DNA from: Saccharicrinis sp963677245
GTDB lineage: Bacteria > Bacteroidota > Bacteroidia > Bacteroidales > Marinilabiliaceae
Assembly (NCBI GenBank): GCA_963677245.1
Contig: OY781921.1
Coordinates: 4,030,001-4,094,000, forward strand
Reading direction: 5' to 3'
Length of the DNA: 64,000 bases
Numbering within the stretch: position 1 is the first letter of the stretch; every line of letters begins with the position of its first letter. Under the pieces are notes generated by a model. That model was given only the letters and a program-made list of their open reading frames with translations. It did no database searches and had not been told where the DNA came from. Positions 17,378-27,500 of this stretch are shown here, piece by piece. The position numbers and the translations under genes are program-made.

Positions 17378-17409
17378 AAAAAAAGCCCCGGGTAACCACT
17401 CCCGGAGCC
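17378..17409 (-). terminator. Terminator of the DUF6261-like gene
   Basis: On the minus strand GGCTCCGGG (17401-17409) pairs with CCCGGGGC (17385-17392) and is followed by TTTTTTT. It is 33 bases past the stop. Confidence 0.8.
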
Positions 17410-17441
17410 AAAACATGGATACAAACAAATGAGAAAATAAA

Positions 17442-18161
17442 TTATAATTCGATTTCAGAAACTGTCTTTTTTGCTCTTTTTTTCACTACTTCATTATTGT
17501 CGGCAATAATTTGGCCAACGGTGCGGGTAAATGGCCCATATGTTTCAGGATCTACAGTATACATTGCTCTTAGATATACCACTAATTTGCTATTCACTAG
17601 GTTTAGTACTTCTTTTTTTAAGGCAGAAGCGTTATTAAAGGTACCTTCGTTGGCTTTGTTTTGTTCGTAGCTTAGATGACTGGATTCAAAAGCTTTTTGG
17701 GCGTTTTGCAAGGCTGTAATACTTTCGTTTGCTCCTGATATTAATGCAACATCTACCTGAGCTTCAGCAGTTGTAAGTTCATTTAAAAGCGAGTTTAATA
17801 AAGATGTTTCGGTTGCATAGTTTTCCTTAACTACTTTTAGTCCGTACTGATTAAAAATATCCATAATATTAAGTGCTGCTTTTCGAATGGTGTCGTCCGG
17901 GTGATGCGTATACCCATTAATTAAATAATAAAACGAACGGGCTGCATTATCGCGTATTTCGTCTTTTGTGTCTAAGTCCGATTCTGCTTTAATACGATTA
18001 ATAGCTTTGTTGAATTGCTGAGATAGAGGTTGTAATGTACTAAAAATAGAAGTCAGGTGACTGTCGCTGTTTAGGTTTGAGTTTAAGAATGCAGAAATAA
18101 CTCTTAGAGTAGTGGTATCTACCTCTGTAGTACGGCTTTAGTTAATAATTTTTTCAATCAT
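17442..18161 (-). pseudogene. DUF6261-like protein with an in-frame stop at codon 8
   Basis: A start ATG at 18161-18159, preceded by an A-rich leader, opens MIEKIIN and then meets TAA (18140-18138). Beyond that stop the same frame continues without interruption for 231 codons to the stop at 17442, beginning SRTTEVDTTTLRVISAF. The residues before and after the stop look like one continuous helical protein of the DUF6261 type (about 240 residues, common in Bacteroidota, function unknown). Only one base change (for example TAC or TAT to TAA) is needed. No ATG occurs before Met at 17864, which would drop the N-terminal 99 residues. A non-ATG restart or sequencing error is possible. Family assignment is tentative. 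Confidence 0.7.
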
Positions 18162-18543
18162 ACTGATAGTTTTAAGGTTATTAAAATGAGTGAACTATAT
18201 TAAAGGTATGATATATTTCTGTTAAATGAAATAGCTGTTGTGAAAATATTATCTTAAAAAGGAAGTATTTTTAGAGGCGTTTTTATGAGCATTGATTGTT
18301 TTTTGCGTAGTGAAATTTTGCACGTATGAATAAATGACGATTTCTTGAATTTTGAAGGTTTGTATATATGAACAAAGCTCGAATTTTTGCCGGCAAAGCT
18401 TTGCTCGTATGTACAAAGCAAGAAATTTCCATTTTTGGCCTCTTGTACATGCGAGTAATAGTTAATTCTTGAAGAATGAGGCTTTGTTCGTTAGTTCTAA
18501 TAAATTTTATATCATTGTTCTGGACTATATTTAAGAATGAAAA
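18162..18543. other. Intergenic with nested inverted repeats
   Basis: No convincing gene. The segment 18370-18489 holds nested inverted repeats: outer arms GAACAAAGCTC (18370-18380) and GAGGCTTTGTTC (18478-18489), inner arms CTCGTATGTACAA (18404-18416) and TTGTACATGCGAG (18443-18455), and two overlapping 12-bp palindromes, TTTGCCGGCAAA (18386-18397) and GCAAAGCTTTGC (18393-18404). It could be a small mobile-element relic, a structured RNA or a regulatory site. Confidence 0.6.
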
Positions 18544-18708
18544 ATGACCAGAGATTATTTGATTCTGACTTTTGTTTTACTATTACTGTGTAGTTGTAAT
18601 AATGAATCAGGATATATTCATGGATTCGAAATTCATTTTGTAAAGAAATCTTCAGTCAAGCGTTTGTTACAGCCTGTCGATTCGAATAAGTGTAAAGAAT
18701 TTAAATAA
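18544..18708 (+). CDS. Putative small lipoprotein
   Basis: 54 residues, MTRDYLILTFVLLLLCSCNN onward. The hydrophobic segment ends in a lipobox-like LLLCSC, so cysteine at about 16 or 18 would be lipidated. The rest (about 35 residues) is polar and basic. It ends 9 bases before the membrane protein at 18718, so the two could be translated together. The family is unknown, and its small size keeps confidence low. Confidence 0.4.
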   Translation: MTRDYLILTFVLLLLCSCNNESGYIHGFEIHFVKKSSVKRLLQPVDSNKCKEFK

Positions 18709-18717
18709 CTAGCATAC

Positions 18718-19227
18718 ATGCAATACTTTGACAAATTATCTTGGAAAATGAATAGCAAAATTTACACCCTTTCGTTTTTGTTGTTTACCGGTATTTTTAT
18801 TCATTATTATATTCCTCAATTTACAGAAAACGAAGAGGTGTACGCAATTGCAACTACCGTTTTAGGTTTAGTTTTAGGTGTTGGGATTATTTCTGATTTT
18901 AATAGGCTTAATAAAGTAGGGGTGTATGTTGCGTATGTATTGTTATCGGCAATTATGCTGGTATATGGTATGATTATATGTGTTTTTTATCTGCCTTTTA
19001 AAATACTTGATTCGGTAATGGGAATGATCTTTCCTTTTGTCCTTATAATTATTTATTGGCCCTTGTATGGTGTTTTTAATAAAATGTTTAATCGCGTTCC
19101 CAATGAAAGTGATAAAGGTTTTGGAGCCGCGTTGTTTGTAGCTGCTAGTATTATTTCTGGATTATTATATGTATTTGGAGGTATGGATGTAATTATCCTG
19201 CTTCAGGATGAATTTTTTACCTGGTAA
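18718..19227 (+). CDS. Integral membrane protein of unknown function
   Basis: 169 residues with about five hydrophobic helices (about 17-33, 42-58, 68-90, 95-118 and 138-162). No conserved catalytic motif is recognised. An alternative start is the Met at residue 11 (18748). It follows a possible small lipoprotein by 9 bases, and a kinase gene follows downstream. Membrane topology is read directly; function is unknown. Confidence 0.65.
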   Translation: MQYFDKLSWKMNSKIYTLSFLLFTGIFIHYYIPQFTENEEVYAIATTVLGLVLGVGIISDFNRLNKVGVYVAYVLLSAIMLVYGMIICVFYLPFKILDSVMGMIFPFVLIIIYWPLYGVFNKMFNRVPNESDKGFGAALFVAASIISGLLYVFGGMDVIILLQDEFFTW

Positions 19228-19234
19228 ACTATCT

Positions 19235-19242
19235 TATTTTTG
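19235..19242 (+). promoter_or_regulatory. -7 element upstream of the PAS kinase
   Basis: TATTTTTG, a perfect TAnnTTTG match, 130 bases before the kinase ATG and just after the preceding stop codon. It is plausible but distant. Confidence 0.35.
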
Positions 19243-19372
19243 TCCCTAACTAAGCCACAAAGTTCGAGAACAAAAAACAACAAGTTTTGTTAGGCTATAT
19301 AACTACAAAAGGGTCAGGTAAAATTAGGGCTGTAGTTGGCTTATGGCTTACGAAACAGTATAGAGCGCATGT

Positions 19373-20833
19373 ATGGGGCATAAAAAACAAGACATAAATT
19401 ACCAACTGATGCTGGATGCTTCTCCAGTGGCATTGTTGCTCCTGAATAATGCGGGTGAAATTATTTACCAAAATAAACATGCCGAAAAATTACTTTTATA
19501 CAGCAAAGAGGAAGTGTTAGGTAAAGAGCTTTCATTTTTGTTTCCAAAGAAGTTTTGGGGTAACTATGGTAGTTTTTTCGAAAAACAGTTGGCTCAGGCT
19601 GATTGGGGGTTAGAGGGCGAGAATAAAGTATTTTTTGCCAAGAAAAAGAACGGCAACATGTTTCCTGTAGAACTAGGCATAAACTCAATTCAGGATCAAA
19701 ACGAAAACTATATGCTTTTGGCTTTGCATGATGTGAGTGATAGTAAGAATGCTTCTGCTTTGTTTGAGCTAGTTTTTGAGTCTGCACCCAATGCGATTAT
19801 TCTGGTAGAAGGAACAGGTAAAATAGTGATGGTGAATAAACAAGCTGAGTCCTTATTTGCTTATCAGCGCAAAGAATTGTTGGGGAAGCCAATGGAAATA
19901 CTGGTGCCGGATCGTTTTAAAAAACACCATCCCGATTTAAGAAGGGAATATCATCATAAGCCGGCAACAAGACCGATGGGAGCAGGCCGGGATTTGTTTG
20001 CATTAAGAAAGGATGGTGCTGAATTTCCTATTGAAATAGGACTCAATTATATAGCCAGGGACAGCGAGCAATATGTGTTGGCTTCTATTATTGATATTTC
20101 TGAGCGAAAGAAGACAGAACAATTATTTAAAGATTATACTCGAAAAATTGAGCATAAAAACCAAGAGCTTGAGCAGTTTACTTATATGGCTTCGCATGAT
20201 TTACGTGAGCCTTTAAATTCGATTATAGCTTTGCTGTCATTGGTTACCGAAGATGATTCAAATCAATTGAGTGAATCTGTTAGGTATCAATTTAACCTGA
20301 TTGAAAAATCAGCCTATCGTATGCTAGAGTTAATTACTGGTTTGGTTGATTATGCATTGTTGGGCAATAATGAGGAGCGAAAGGAAGTAGATTTAAATAT
20401 GACGATGGAACATGTGTTGAATGATTTGAATTCAGCCATCAATAAATCAAAAGCCGAAATTACCATTGAAGAACTGCCAAGTGTGAAGGTTTATGATATT
20501 GAAATGCGCTTGTTGTTTCAGAATTTAATCAGCAATGCTATTAAATACCGTAGGCCAGGGGTTTCTCCACAAATTAAAATATCTTCTCAAAAAAATGGTG
20601 CCTACTATCTGTTTTCTGTAAGCGATAATGGTATTGGTATAGCACAGGAGCAACAGGATAAGATTTTTCTTTTGTTTCAGCGTTTGCACCAACGTAAAGA
20701 TATTGATGGAATCGGAATTGGTCTGGCGCATTGTAAAAAAATTGTAGAATTGCACGACGGTCGTCTTTGGATTGAATCGGAACAAGGTGTTGGCAGTACT
20801 TTTTATTTTTCATTACCTATAGAGGTGGAGTGA
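19373..20833 (+). CDS. Cytosolic PAS-PAS sensor histidine kinase
   Basis: 486 residues, no membrane segment. Two PAS domains (about 8-125 and 130-245) both contain the LLGKP/VLGKE-type core; PAS-associated segments end in HDVSD and IDISERK. A linker coiled coil leads to the HisKA box YMASHDLREPLNS with phosphoacceptor His275, of the type seen in phytochrome-like kinases. The ATPase domain has LFQNLISNAIKYR (N box), SDNGIGIA (G1) and GIGIGLAHC (G2). It senses a cytosolic signal, perhaps redox or ligand. No response regulator is adjacent; the converging gene ends 7 bases away and contains receiver-like domains, a possible but unproved partner. Confidence 0.9.
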   Translation: MGHKKQDINYQLMLDASPVALLLLNNAGEIIYQNKHAEKLLLYSKEEVLGKELSFLFPKKFWGNYGSFFEKQLAQADWGLEGENKVFFAKKKNGNMFPVELGINSIQDQNENYMLLALHDVSDSKNASALFELVFESAPNAIILVEGTGKIVMVNKQAESLFAYQRKELLGKPMEILVPDRFKKHHPDLRREYHHKPATRPMGAGRDLFALRKDGAEFPIEIGLNYIARDSEQYVLASIIDISERKKTEQLFKDYTRKIEHKNQELEQFTYMASHDLREPLNSIIALLSLVTEDDSNQLSESVRYQFNLIEKSAYRMLELITGLVDYALLGNNEERKEVDLNMTMEHVLNDLNSAINKSKAEITIEELPSVKVYDIEMRLLFQNLISNAIKYRRPGVSPQIKISSQKNGAYYLFSVSDNGIGIAQEQQDKIFLLFQRLHQRKDIDGIGIGLAHCKKIVELHDGRLWIESEQGVGSTFYFSLPIEVE

Positions 20834-20840
20834 TTATAAA

Positions 20841-23798
20841 TTAACTCAAACTCACCACAGCTTTTTGTTGCTTGCCATCCATTAAAATTTTCAATGGTTC
20901 TTTAAACGAAACATGCGTAAAATATTCTGTTTGCTGAATGAGATCTTGCTGTTTTAGTATATCGAACTTGACAAACTCACTTTCTTTTCGGTGGTGAACC
21001 GAAAAATATCCTACATTCATGGAGGTCACATTATGAAAAAAGTGAGAACCTAAAGAAGCATCCAGGGGAAAATCTTCCAATCCCATTTCCACAATTACCT
21101 TAGCATGCGAAATCTGCGACCACAGTACAGGGATGCCGGTAAATTTATCGCGTGTTCCCCATCTGCCAGGTCCAATCAGTAAGTACTCAAGATTGTTTTT
21201 TTCAAAGTATTGATTTATGCTGGCCATTTCCCTGGCCATTTCATCTGTTTTGGTACGACTAAATTTTTCCGGATTCATAAATACCACATCTTTAATATGG
21301 TCAACTTGTCCATTGCCCATTCCTTTTTCTGAGGTCAGAATTATTTTATCTTTATCAATTTGTTCAAAGTCGATGGCAACTTGGTTCTCGGTTCGGATTA
21401 GTGGTTTAATCTGTAGTAAATATAATGTAGGAAGTTTATTCTCCATATTTAAATCCACTGCGAACTCTATTTCAACTGGTGCACCCATTGCTTCCTTGAA
21501 ATAATCCAAAAGCAAATCAAGTGATTTAGCCAGAGGTATATAGTCAAATTTTAAGATGTTGGCAAAATTGATGATTCGGGGACCTTTCTTATGCAAATTG
21601 TATACAATTCGATCGTAACTATAATCATAAACAGAGGCGCACAATCTTAGGTTACCGTCTTCTTCCGCTTCTTTTATAGAGAGTTTTTGAATAAAAGAAT
21701 CTTCCTGAGCCACATTAAAATCTACCTCCTGGCTTTCCATGTTTAATGCATAAAAATGCGTTTGCGAGTCCTTTATCTGATCCTGAATAGCATTGAGTTC
21801 CAGGTTTGGATATTTAGGACAGAAACGCCAGGCTTTTTCTCCGCCAACCACATATTTACCTAAGCCAATTCCTAAAACAGCAAAGCCGTCTTCGGGTTTC
21901 ATATATGAAAAAGGGTAGTAATTATAGCTCTGAGCAATGCCGCTTATGTGAGGGTAAAAGCGGTTGTGCGCATGCTCTCCCACTACCTTTTGAATAATAA
22001 CGGCCATTTTTTCTTCCTCAATTTTATAGTTGACTGCTTCAAAGTAAGCTCTTGCCGAATCACTGAACATGGAAGCATAAACCAGTTTAATGGCAGATGA
22101 TAATTGTGTATATCTAACCTCAATATCGGGATGGTTATTGGGTAGCATAAAGGTTTCGTACACTCCGGCAAAAGGTTGCAAAAGAGAGTCTTCAAATAAA
22201 CCGGAAGATCTGATAGCAAGAGGCTCCTGAATGACTTCTACGTATTTTCGAAGTTGGTTCTTAATGCGTTCGCTAAATCGGGCTTTTAAGAATAAGCTTT
22301 TGATTTTATCAAATTGTTTTTCTACATAAATCTTTTGGTAAAGATTATTGCGTTGCACAAAATTTGAAAATTCATCGGCGCCTATAATAGCAGTTGTAGG
22401 AATTCTAATTTGTAGTTCCGGAATTATCTTTTCAAAGTCCACATTCTCAACAAAATTGCTTAAAAAGGCTAATCCTCGTCCTTTGCCACCAAAACTACCT
22501 TCACCCATACGGGTAATATAACGGTTGCTATTAACCAACGAGGGTTCAAAAAGAATAACTCTTCCTCGGAGTTGCTCTAGTTTTACTTCCTCAAAAACGC
22601 GTAATATCGCTTGTCGTAATTCATTTGAGCTGTCAAAGTCTTCAATGGAATAAGGGCGTAGGCGCTTTGCCATATTTATTTCACCACGCGCCATTAACCA
22701 TGTGCTGATACCATTTCTTTTGGCATGATACAAAAGTGATTCTGCTGATACCGTTTGAATGCATTTATGAAATTCTTTAAGGTTTCGGGCAGTTGTAACA
22801 GTGATGCCTCTGGGGTTGCAAAAAACAAAATTGCCAAAGCCTAATTTGTGATGAATGAAATCAAACATATCCTGTGAAAGCGATTCAGAATTCTTATCGA
22901 TAAAATCAGCGCCAACCAATGCTGCTTTTTTGCGGTTGTTGATGTCCGAAGACTGCATCAGAGTAGGTATGTTTACTAGGTTTTTTGCATATTTAATAAG
23001 TTCAACACCTGCATTCTCATCGTGTATTCCGCGCTTGCTATATTTTACGTCGGTGATGATGGAAATTAAGTATTCTTTATAGTTATTAATAATTTCAATA
23101 GCTTCTTCATAATTGCTGACCAGAAGAATTTTAGGACGTGCACGCATTTTTAGAATTTTATGCAATTGATCGAATCCTTCTTCAGCTAAAATTACCTGTG
23201 TTTGCATCATCATATGTGAGTACAAAATAGGTAGATATCGAGAGTAATATTTTTGTGAATCTTCAACCAACAGAATAACCCTGACGTTTCCAATTCGTGT
23301 ATCTTTAGCCACATTCTTTTTGTCCTCCACATACTTAATCATGGCTAAAAAAACCTTGGAATCACCATTCCATACAAAAACCTTATCTATGAATTTAACA
23401 TTGGGGCCGTTTTCATCAAAAAAACGCAAGTCGCTGTTGTTATTTACCATAAGCAGTAAAGGCATGTCCGGCAAATGAACTTTTATTTCTTTACTGATGT
23501 CAACCGGAGTTGTTTTATCCAGTCCAGCCATTACAATCACCATATCAAAGTTTCTGTAGTTAAGCATTTCAATGGCTTCTGCAGCGTTGGAAACAGATGT
23601 AATTCGTGGAGCAGTATATAAGTTTAGTTGCAAAAATTCGCCGTAGATCCGGTCAAAAAACTTCCCCTCGCGTACTATGGAATAGGCATCATAGTAGTTT
23701 GCAATCAGAAGGACTTCTTTTACTTTGAACTCCATTAGTTCAGCAAATATGTCCTGATCGTTTTTTTTGCGGTTGTATACCTTATTCAAATTGTGCAT
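20841..23798 (-). CDS. Receiver-like plus PPDK_N (pyruvate/PEP-binding ATP-grasp) hybrid protein
   Basis: 985 residues. The first 330 contain two response-regulator-like folds: one at about 25-170, and one at about 172-330 with VILLVEDS, a possible phosphoacceptor Asp at about 249 (IITDVKY) and a conserved-type Lys in FIDKNS. From about 410 comes the ATP-grasp domain of pyruvate-phosphate dikinase/PEP synthase: GSFGGKGRGLAFL near 435 and LAIRSSGLFEDS near 530. The catalytic-histidine swivel domain and the PEP-binding TIM barrel are missing, so this is not a normal PEP synthase. The C-terminus has LLIGPGRWGTRDKF near 877. Similar proteins are known in Bacteroidota, to my knowledge without assigned function. 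It may be a signal-controlled phosphotransferase. Confidence 0.8.
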   Translation of the reverse strand: MHNLNKVYNRKKNDQDIFAELMEFKVKEVLLIANYYDAYSIVREGKFFDRIYGEFLQLNLYTAPRITSVSNAAEAIEMLNYRNFDMVIVMAGLDKTTPVDISKEIKVHLPDMPLLLMVNNNSDLRFFDENGPNVKFIDKVFVWNGDSKVFLAMIKYVEDKKNVAKDTRIGNVRVILLVEDSQKYYSRYLPILYSHMMMQTQVILAEEGFDQLHKILKMRARPKILLVSNYEEAIEIINNYKEYLISIITDVKYSKRGIHDENAGVELIKYAKNLVNIPTLMQSSDINNRKKAALVGADFIDKNSESLSQDMFDFIHHKLGFGNFVFCNPRGITVTTARNLKEFHKCIQTVSAESLLYHAKRNGISTWLMARGEINMAKRLRPYSIEDFDSSNELRQAILRVFEEVKLEQLRGRVILFEPSLVNSNRYITRMGEGSFGGKGRGLAFLSNFVENVDFEKIIPELQIRIPTTAIIGADEFSNFVQRNNLYQKIYVEKQFDKIKSLFLKARFSERIKNQLRKYVEVIQEPLAIRSSGLFEDSLLQPFAGVYETFMLPNNHPDIEVRYTQLSSAIKLVYASMFSDSARAYFEAVNYKIEEEKMAVIIQKVVGEHAHNRFYPHISGIAQSYNYYPFSYMKPEDGFAVLGIGLGKYVVGGEKAWRFCPKYPNLELNAIQDQIKDSQTHFYALNMESQEVDFNVAQEDSFIQKLSIKEAEEDGNLRLCASVYDYSYDRIVYNLHKKGPRIINFANILKFDYIPLAKSLDLLLDYFKEAMGAPVEIEFAVDLNMENKLPTLYLLQIKPLIRTENQVAIDFEQIDKDKIILTSEKGMGNGQVDHIKDVVFMNPEKFSRTKTDEMAREMASINQYFEKNNLEYLLIGPGRWGTRDKFTGIPVLWSQISHAKVIVEMGLEDFPLDASLGSHFFHNVTSMNVGYFSVHHRKESEFVKFDILKQQDLIQQTEYFTHVSFKEPLKILMDGKQQKAVVSLS

Positions 23799-23954
23799 GC
23801 GTATGTAGTTTTGTGGTATGGCAATCGATCAAACGAAGTTACTAAAAAGCCTTCATCTTAAAATGATTTATGTTAGTTAAGTTTTTGATCTTTGATTATT
23901 AAAATCTTTTATGACATTGGTTTGTTATACATTAGAACTTGCTTTTTATTGAGT

Positions 23955-24353
23955 ATGAGAAAAACGGTATTGTTTTATGATGGAAATTGTAGTTTGTGTC
24001 ATTGGAGTGTGCAATTCATTTTGCGATACGAAAAAGATCACTCCATTCATTTTGCAAGTTTACAATCAGATTTCTTCAAGCGATATGTATCAAAACTGAA
24101 TTCCACGGAAAATATTACGGACTCCGTGATTTTAATTCGTAACAATTTTTGGTATCAAAAAAGTAGTGCCGTTATTGAGTTGGCTAGTTTGCTGCGTTTC
24201 CCGTTTTCATTATTGCGTTTGTTGAAAATTGTTCCCAAATCAATAGCAGACAAATGTTATGATTTCATAGCCCAAAACAGGTATCGATGGTTTGGTAGGA
24301 GACAAACCTGCTTTATACCTTCTTTTCAATTAAAGGGTAGATTTTTGGAATAA
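23955..24353 (+). CDS. DCC-family (DUF393) thiol-disulfide oxidoreductase-like protein
   Basis: 132 residues from the Met at 23955 (MRKTVLFYDGNCSLCHWSVQ), which places the hallmark DGxCxxC motif close to the N-terminus as in the family. An in-frame ATG at 23892 would add 21 hydrophobic residues and is less likely. The two cysteines of NCSLC are the expected redox pair. Later segments RWFGRRQTC and the FRxP-like RFPFSLLRLLKIVPKSI fit DUF393. Its cellular role is not established. It stands alone, divergent from the gene at 20841-23798. Confidence 0.8.
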   Translation: MRKTVLFYDGNCSLCHWSVQFILRYEKDHSIHFASLQSDFFKRYVSKLNSTENITDSVILIRNNFWYQKSSAVIELASLLRFPFSLLRLLKIVPKSIADKCYDFIAQNRYRWFGRRQTCFIPSFQLKGRFLE

Positions 24354-24481
24354 TTATGTTTATTTTCGGCTGTCGTGATTATAATGGAGTTTAATTATTA
24401 TTTTTTTGAAAAAATAAATGAAACTGTGCCATTGTAATTTCGTAGTAAAATGGAGGAATTTGGTATTTCTTGAATTTCCCG

Positions 24482-24498
24482 GTTATCTTAATGATAAC
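24482..24498. repeat. Small inverted repeat upstream of the large T9SS gene
   Basis: GTTATC (24482-24487) and GATAAC (24493-24498) around a 5-base spacer, 40 bases upstream of the -7 element. A possible operator, weakly supported. Confidence 0.3.
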
Positions 24499-24513
24499 GA
24501 TTTATTCAATATG

Positions 24514-24544
24514 TTTAGCAGAACATCATGTTCCTATATATTTG
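24514..24544 (+). promoter_or_regulatory. Promoter of the large T9SS-exported protein
   Basis: The -33-like TTTA (24514-24517) is followed after 19 bases by TATATTTG (24537-24544). The spacing is right for a Bacteroidota promoter and implies a 5' leader of under ten bases before the ATG at 24558. Confidence 0.5.
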
Positions 24545-24557
24545 ACAGCTTAAGCTT

Positions 24558-27500
24558 ATGAAATCAAAAAAACGTTTGCAGGTAGTATTATTCTTACTAC
24601 TCACACTTTCTTTTCAGCATATATATGCAACCCGTTATTATGTAGCAAGCGATGGAGCAGGAGCCGGTACTTCCTGGTCTGATGCACTCAATGATCTTCA
24701 AGCAACTATTGATGGCGCTATTGCCGGAGATGAAATTTGGGTAAAAAGCGGAACTTATTTACCTGACGCTACGGATAGAACGATTTCATTTATTTTAAAA
24801 TCAGGCGTAAAAGTTTATGGTGGTTTTCAAGGTGTGGAGACTAATTTAGATGAGCGCATACTTGCCGATAGTGATGGCAATGGAAGAATGGAACATTGGG
24901 AGTTTCAATATCCAAGTATTTTATCCGGAGAGATTCAGGACGATGGTGATGAAAGTAATAACTCACATCATGTGGTTCTTATACCTGCAGCCGCAGATGC
25001 AACAACTTTGTTGAGCGGTTTTGAGATTCGAGGAGGATATGCAGATGTAACTTATAGTTCCAATGACGGACCGAATGCTTGTGGAGCTGGTATTTTAGCA
25101 TTGGCAGGTAAAGTAGAAGATTGTCAGATAATTGATTGTAAAGCCATTTATGATGGTAATATGTCAACGGCAGGAGCAGGTATTTTTGCATTAGGAGCGC
25201 AAATAAATACTTCAAAAATATATAACTGTATAGCCGAAAACACATCAGCAACGGGAGGAAATGTTATTGGAGGTGGTGTTTATATGAATTCAGGAAGTAT
25301 GCTGGATTCTTGCGTGATTTCTTCATGTTATGCCAGTTGTTCAAGTTCCGATGAAGCCTTTGGAGGTGGTGTTTATATGAATAACTCTTATATCTGGGAT
25401 AGTCATATTAATAATTGCTATGCTACAGGAACAAATGGAGATGGTGGCGGAATATGGATGATTAGTAGTAATCTGATTAACTCTGTTGTAAACAATTGCG
25501 AAGCAACAAGAAACGGAGGAGCGATTTATGTTCAGGGTTCTAATGTTATCAATTGTGTTATTGCCAAAAGTAAAGTTACCGGAACTATGAGCCTGGGTGC
25601 AGGCGTTTATGACTTAGGAAGCAGTTCTATACACAATTCTGTTTTGTGGGGTAATTACAAAGGGGAGAACCTTTCGAATCTTAGGGCTTCTGTTGACGGA
25701 GATGTAGGTAATTGTGCTTCCGATCAGGATTTAAGTGGTAGCAATAATATTCTTATTTCAAGTGATAATGATGGAAGTGAAGAAGGTGTTCTTTATCCTA
25801 GATTTATAGGCGAAACTAGTTTTACAGGAGTAACAAACGGGCTGGAGCCTAAAGAAACAAGTTTGTTGAATTCAGATTGGAATATTGAATATACATCCGA
25901 CCTGATTGAAAAAGGAAATAATAGTGCGTTGAATGAAGCCATGCAAGGAGATTTGAATGGAGACGGGGATCAAACGGACAGAATAGAAAAATTCACCGAT
26001 CCCTTGGGCGAGAATCGCTTGTTCAATTATAACGTTGATATCGGTGCTTTCGAAAGTGTATTTATCGATCTTGTTTTGCCATCCTCTCCAACGGTTGAAT
26101 ATGGATCTGCATTAGGAGATATTGTTTTAAGCGGAGGTAGTGCAACAGATAAGCGTGATGCTTCTAGTATAATTGGGGTGTTTTCTTTTACGGATACAGA
26201 AGTTGTTCCTCCATTTACAGAAGAGAGTCAGATATTTCAGGTTACTTTTACCCCTGATGAAAGTGTAAGTTCTCTTTACCCTTTGCATTATGATAGCCTT
26301 ACAGTCACTATTACAGCAAAGGTTTTAACCATGAGTGGTTTGTCAGCTGAAGGTAAGGTTTATGATGGAACTACCACAGTTACCAGCTTTTCAGGTTCGG
26401 CTATTTTAGAAGGAGTGGTAAACGGAGATGATGTTACCCTAAATACAGGAGCCATTTCAGCGGAGTTTGAAGATGAAAACGCAGGAATAGATAAAGGTGT
26501 TGAATTTACCGGGTATCAATTATCAGGAGCTAATAAAGATAATTACGTGCTGTCATTAGTGGGAACTACTGCTACGATTACCCCAAAAGAGTTAAGTGTT
26601 ACCGGGGTTGGTGCCGATAGTAAAGTTTACGATGGAACTAGTGATGCTTCGATCAGTGGAACTCCTTTGCTATCCGGGGTTATTGATGGAGACGATGTGA
26701 GTGTAGATCAGAGTTCAACAGCCGGAACTTTTGAAGATAAAAATATAGGAACAGGAAAAACGGTTACCTTTAATGGCTTTACTTTGGCTGGAACAGATAA
26801 AGATAATTATTCCTTAAGCCAGGAGGTTATTTCTAGTGCTGATATTACAGTTTTAAATGTCCAGGTTTCAGGACTTAGTGCAGAAGATAAAGAATATGAT
26901 GCTTTACGCGATGCAGTAATATCTGGTACTGCCGAGGTTTCTGGTTTTATTTCAACCGATGATATTGTTTTGGTAGAAACAGGAGCCAGCGCTCTTTTCG
27001 ATACAAAACACGTTGGTTTCGATAAACAGGTGGTTTTGACAGGCTATAGTTTGTCTGGTGCAGATGCGTCTAACTATTCCTTGTCGCAACCTAATGCTCT
27101 TACAGCTTCTATTTTGGCCAAACAATTAACTGTTTCAGGCTTTTTTGTTGAAACAAAAGAATATGATGGAACAACGCAGGCTATCATTACAGGTGCTCCT
27201 GTGCTAAATGATGTATTGGCAGGAGACGATGTTAACTTAAATTCTGCAAGTGTAGGAGGTGTTTATGCAGATGCTAATGCAGGTGTAAATAAACCGGTAA
27301 CAGTTTCAGGTTTGTCATTAAGTGGAGCCGATAGTGGAAATTACACTTTGGCCGATCTGCAATTAAATGGAAATATCGATCCTGTGAGTATAGCTATTCT
27401 GGCAGATGCACTTTCTAAAGTATACAATGAATCAGATCCGGAGCTAACGTATTCAATAACTTCTGGTGCATTGGTTGGTGGTGATACATTTGATGGAGCT

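Noticed and set aside
20841..23798. Annotation as phosphoenolpyruvate synthase
   Set aside because: The phosphohistidine swivel and PEP/pyruvate TIM-barrel domains are missing, so the normal reaction is not supported.
23892..23954. Longer N-terminus for the DCC-family protein, as a membrane anchor
   Set aside because: DUF393 proteins normally begin just before the DGxCxxC motif, and the added sequence has no leader support.
24979..25251. Minus-strand ORF inside the beta-helix region
   Set aside because: A shadow of the repetitive coding sequence on the other strand; leucine/histidine-rich and without a family.
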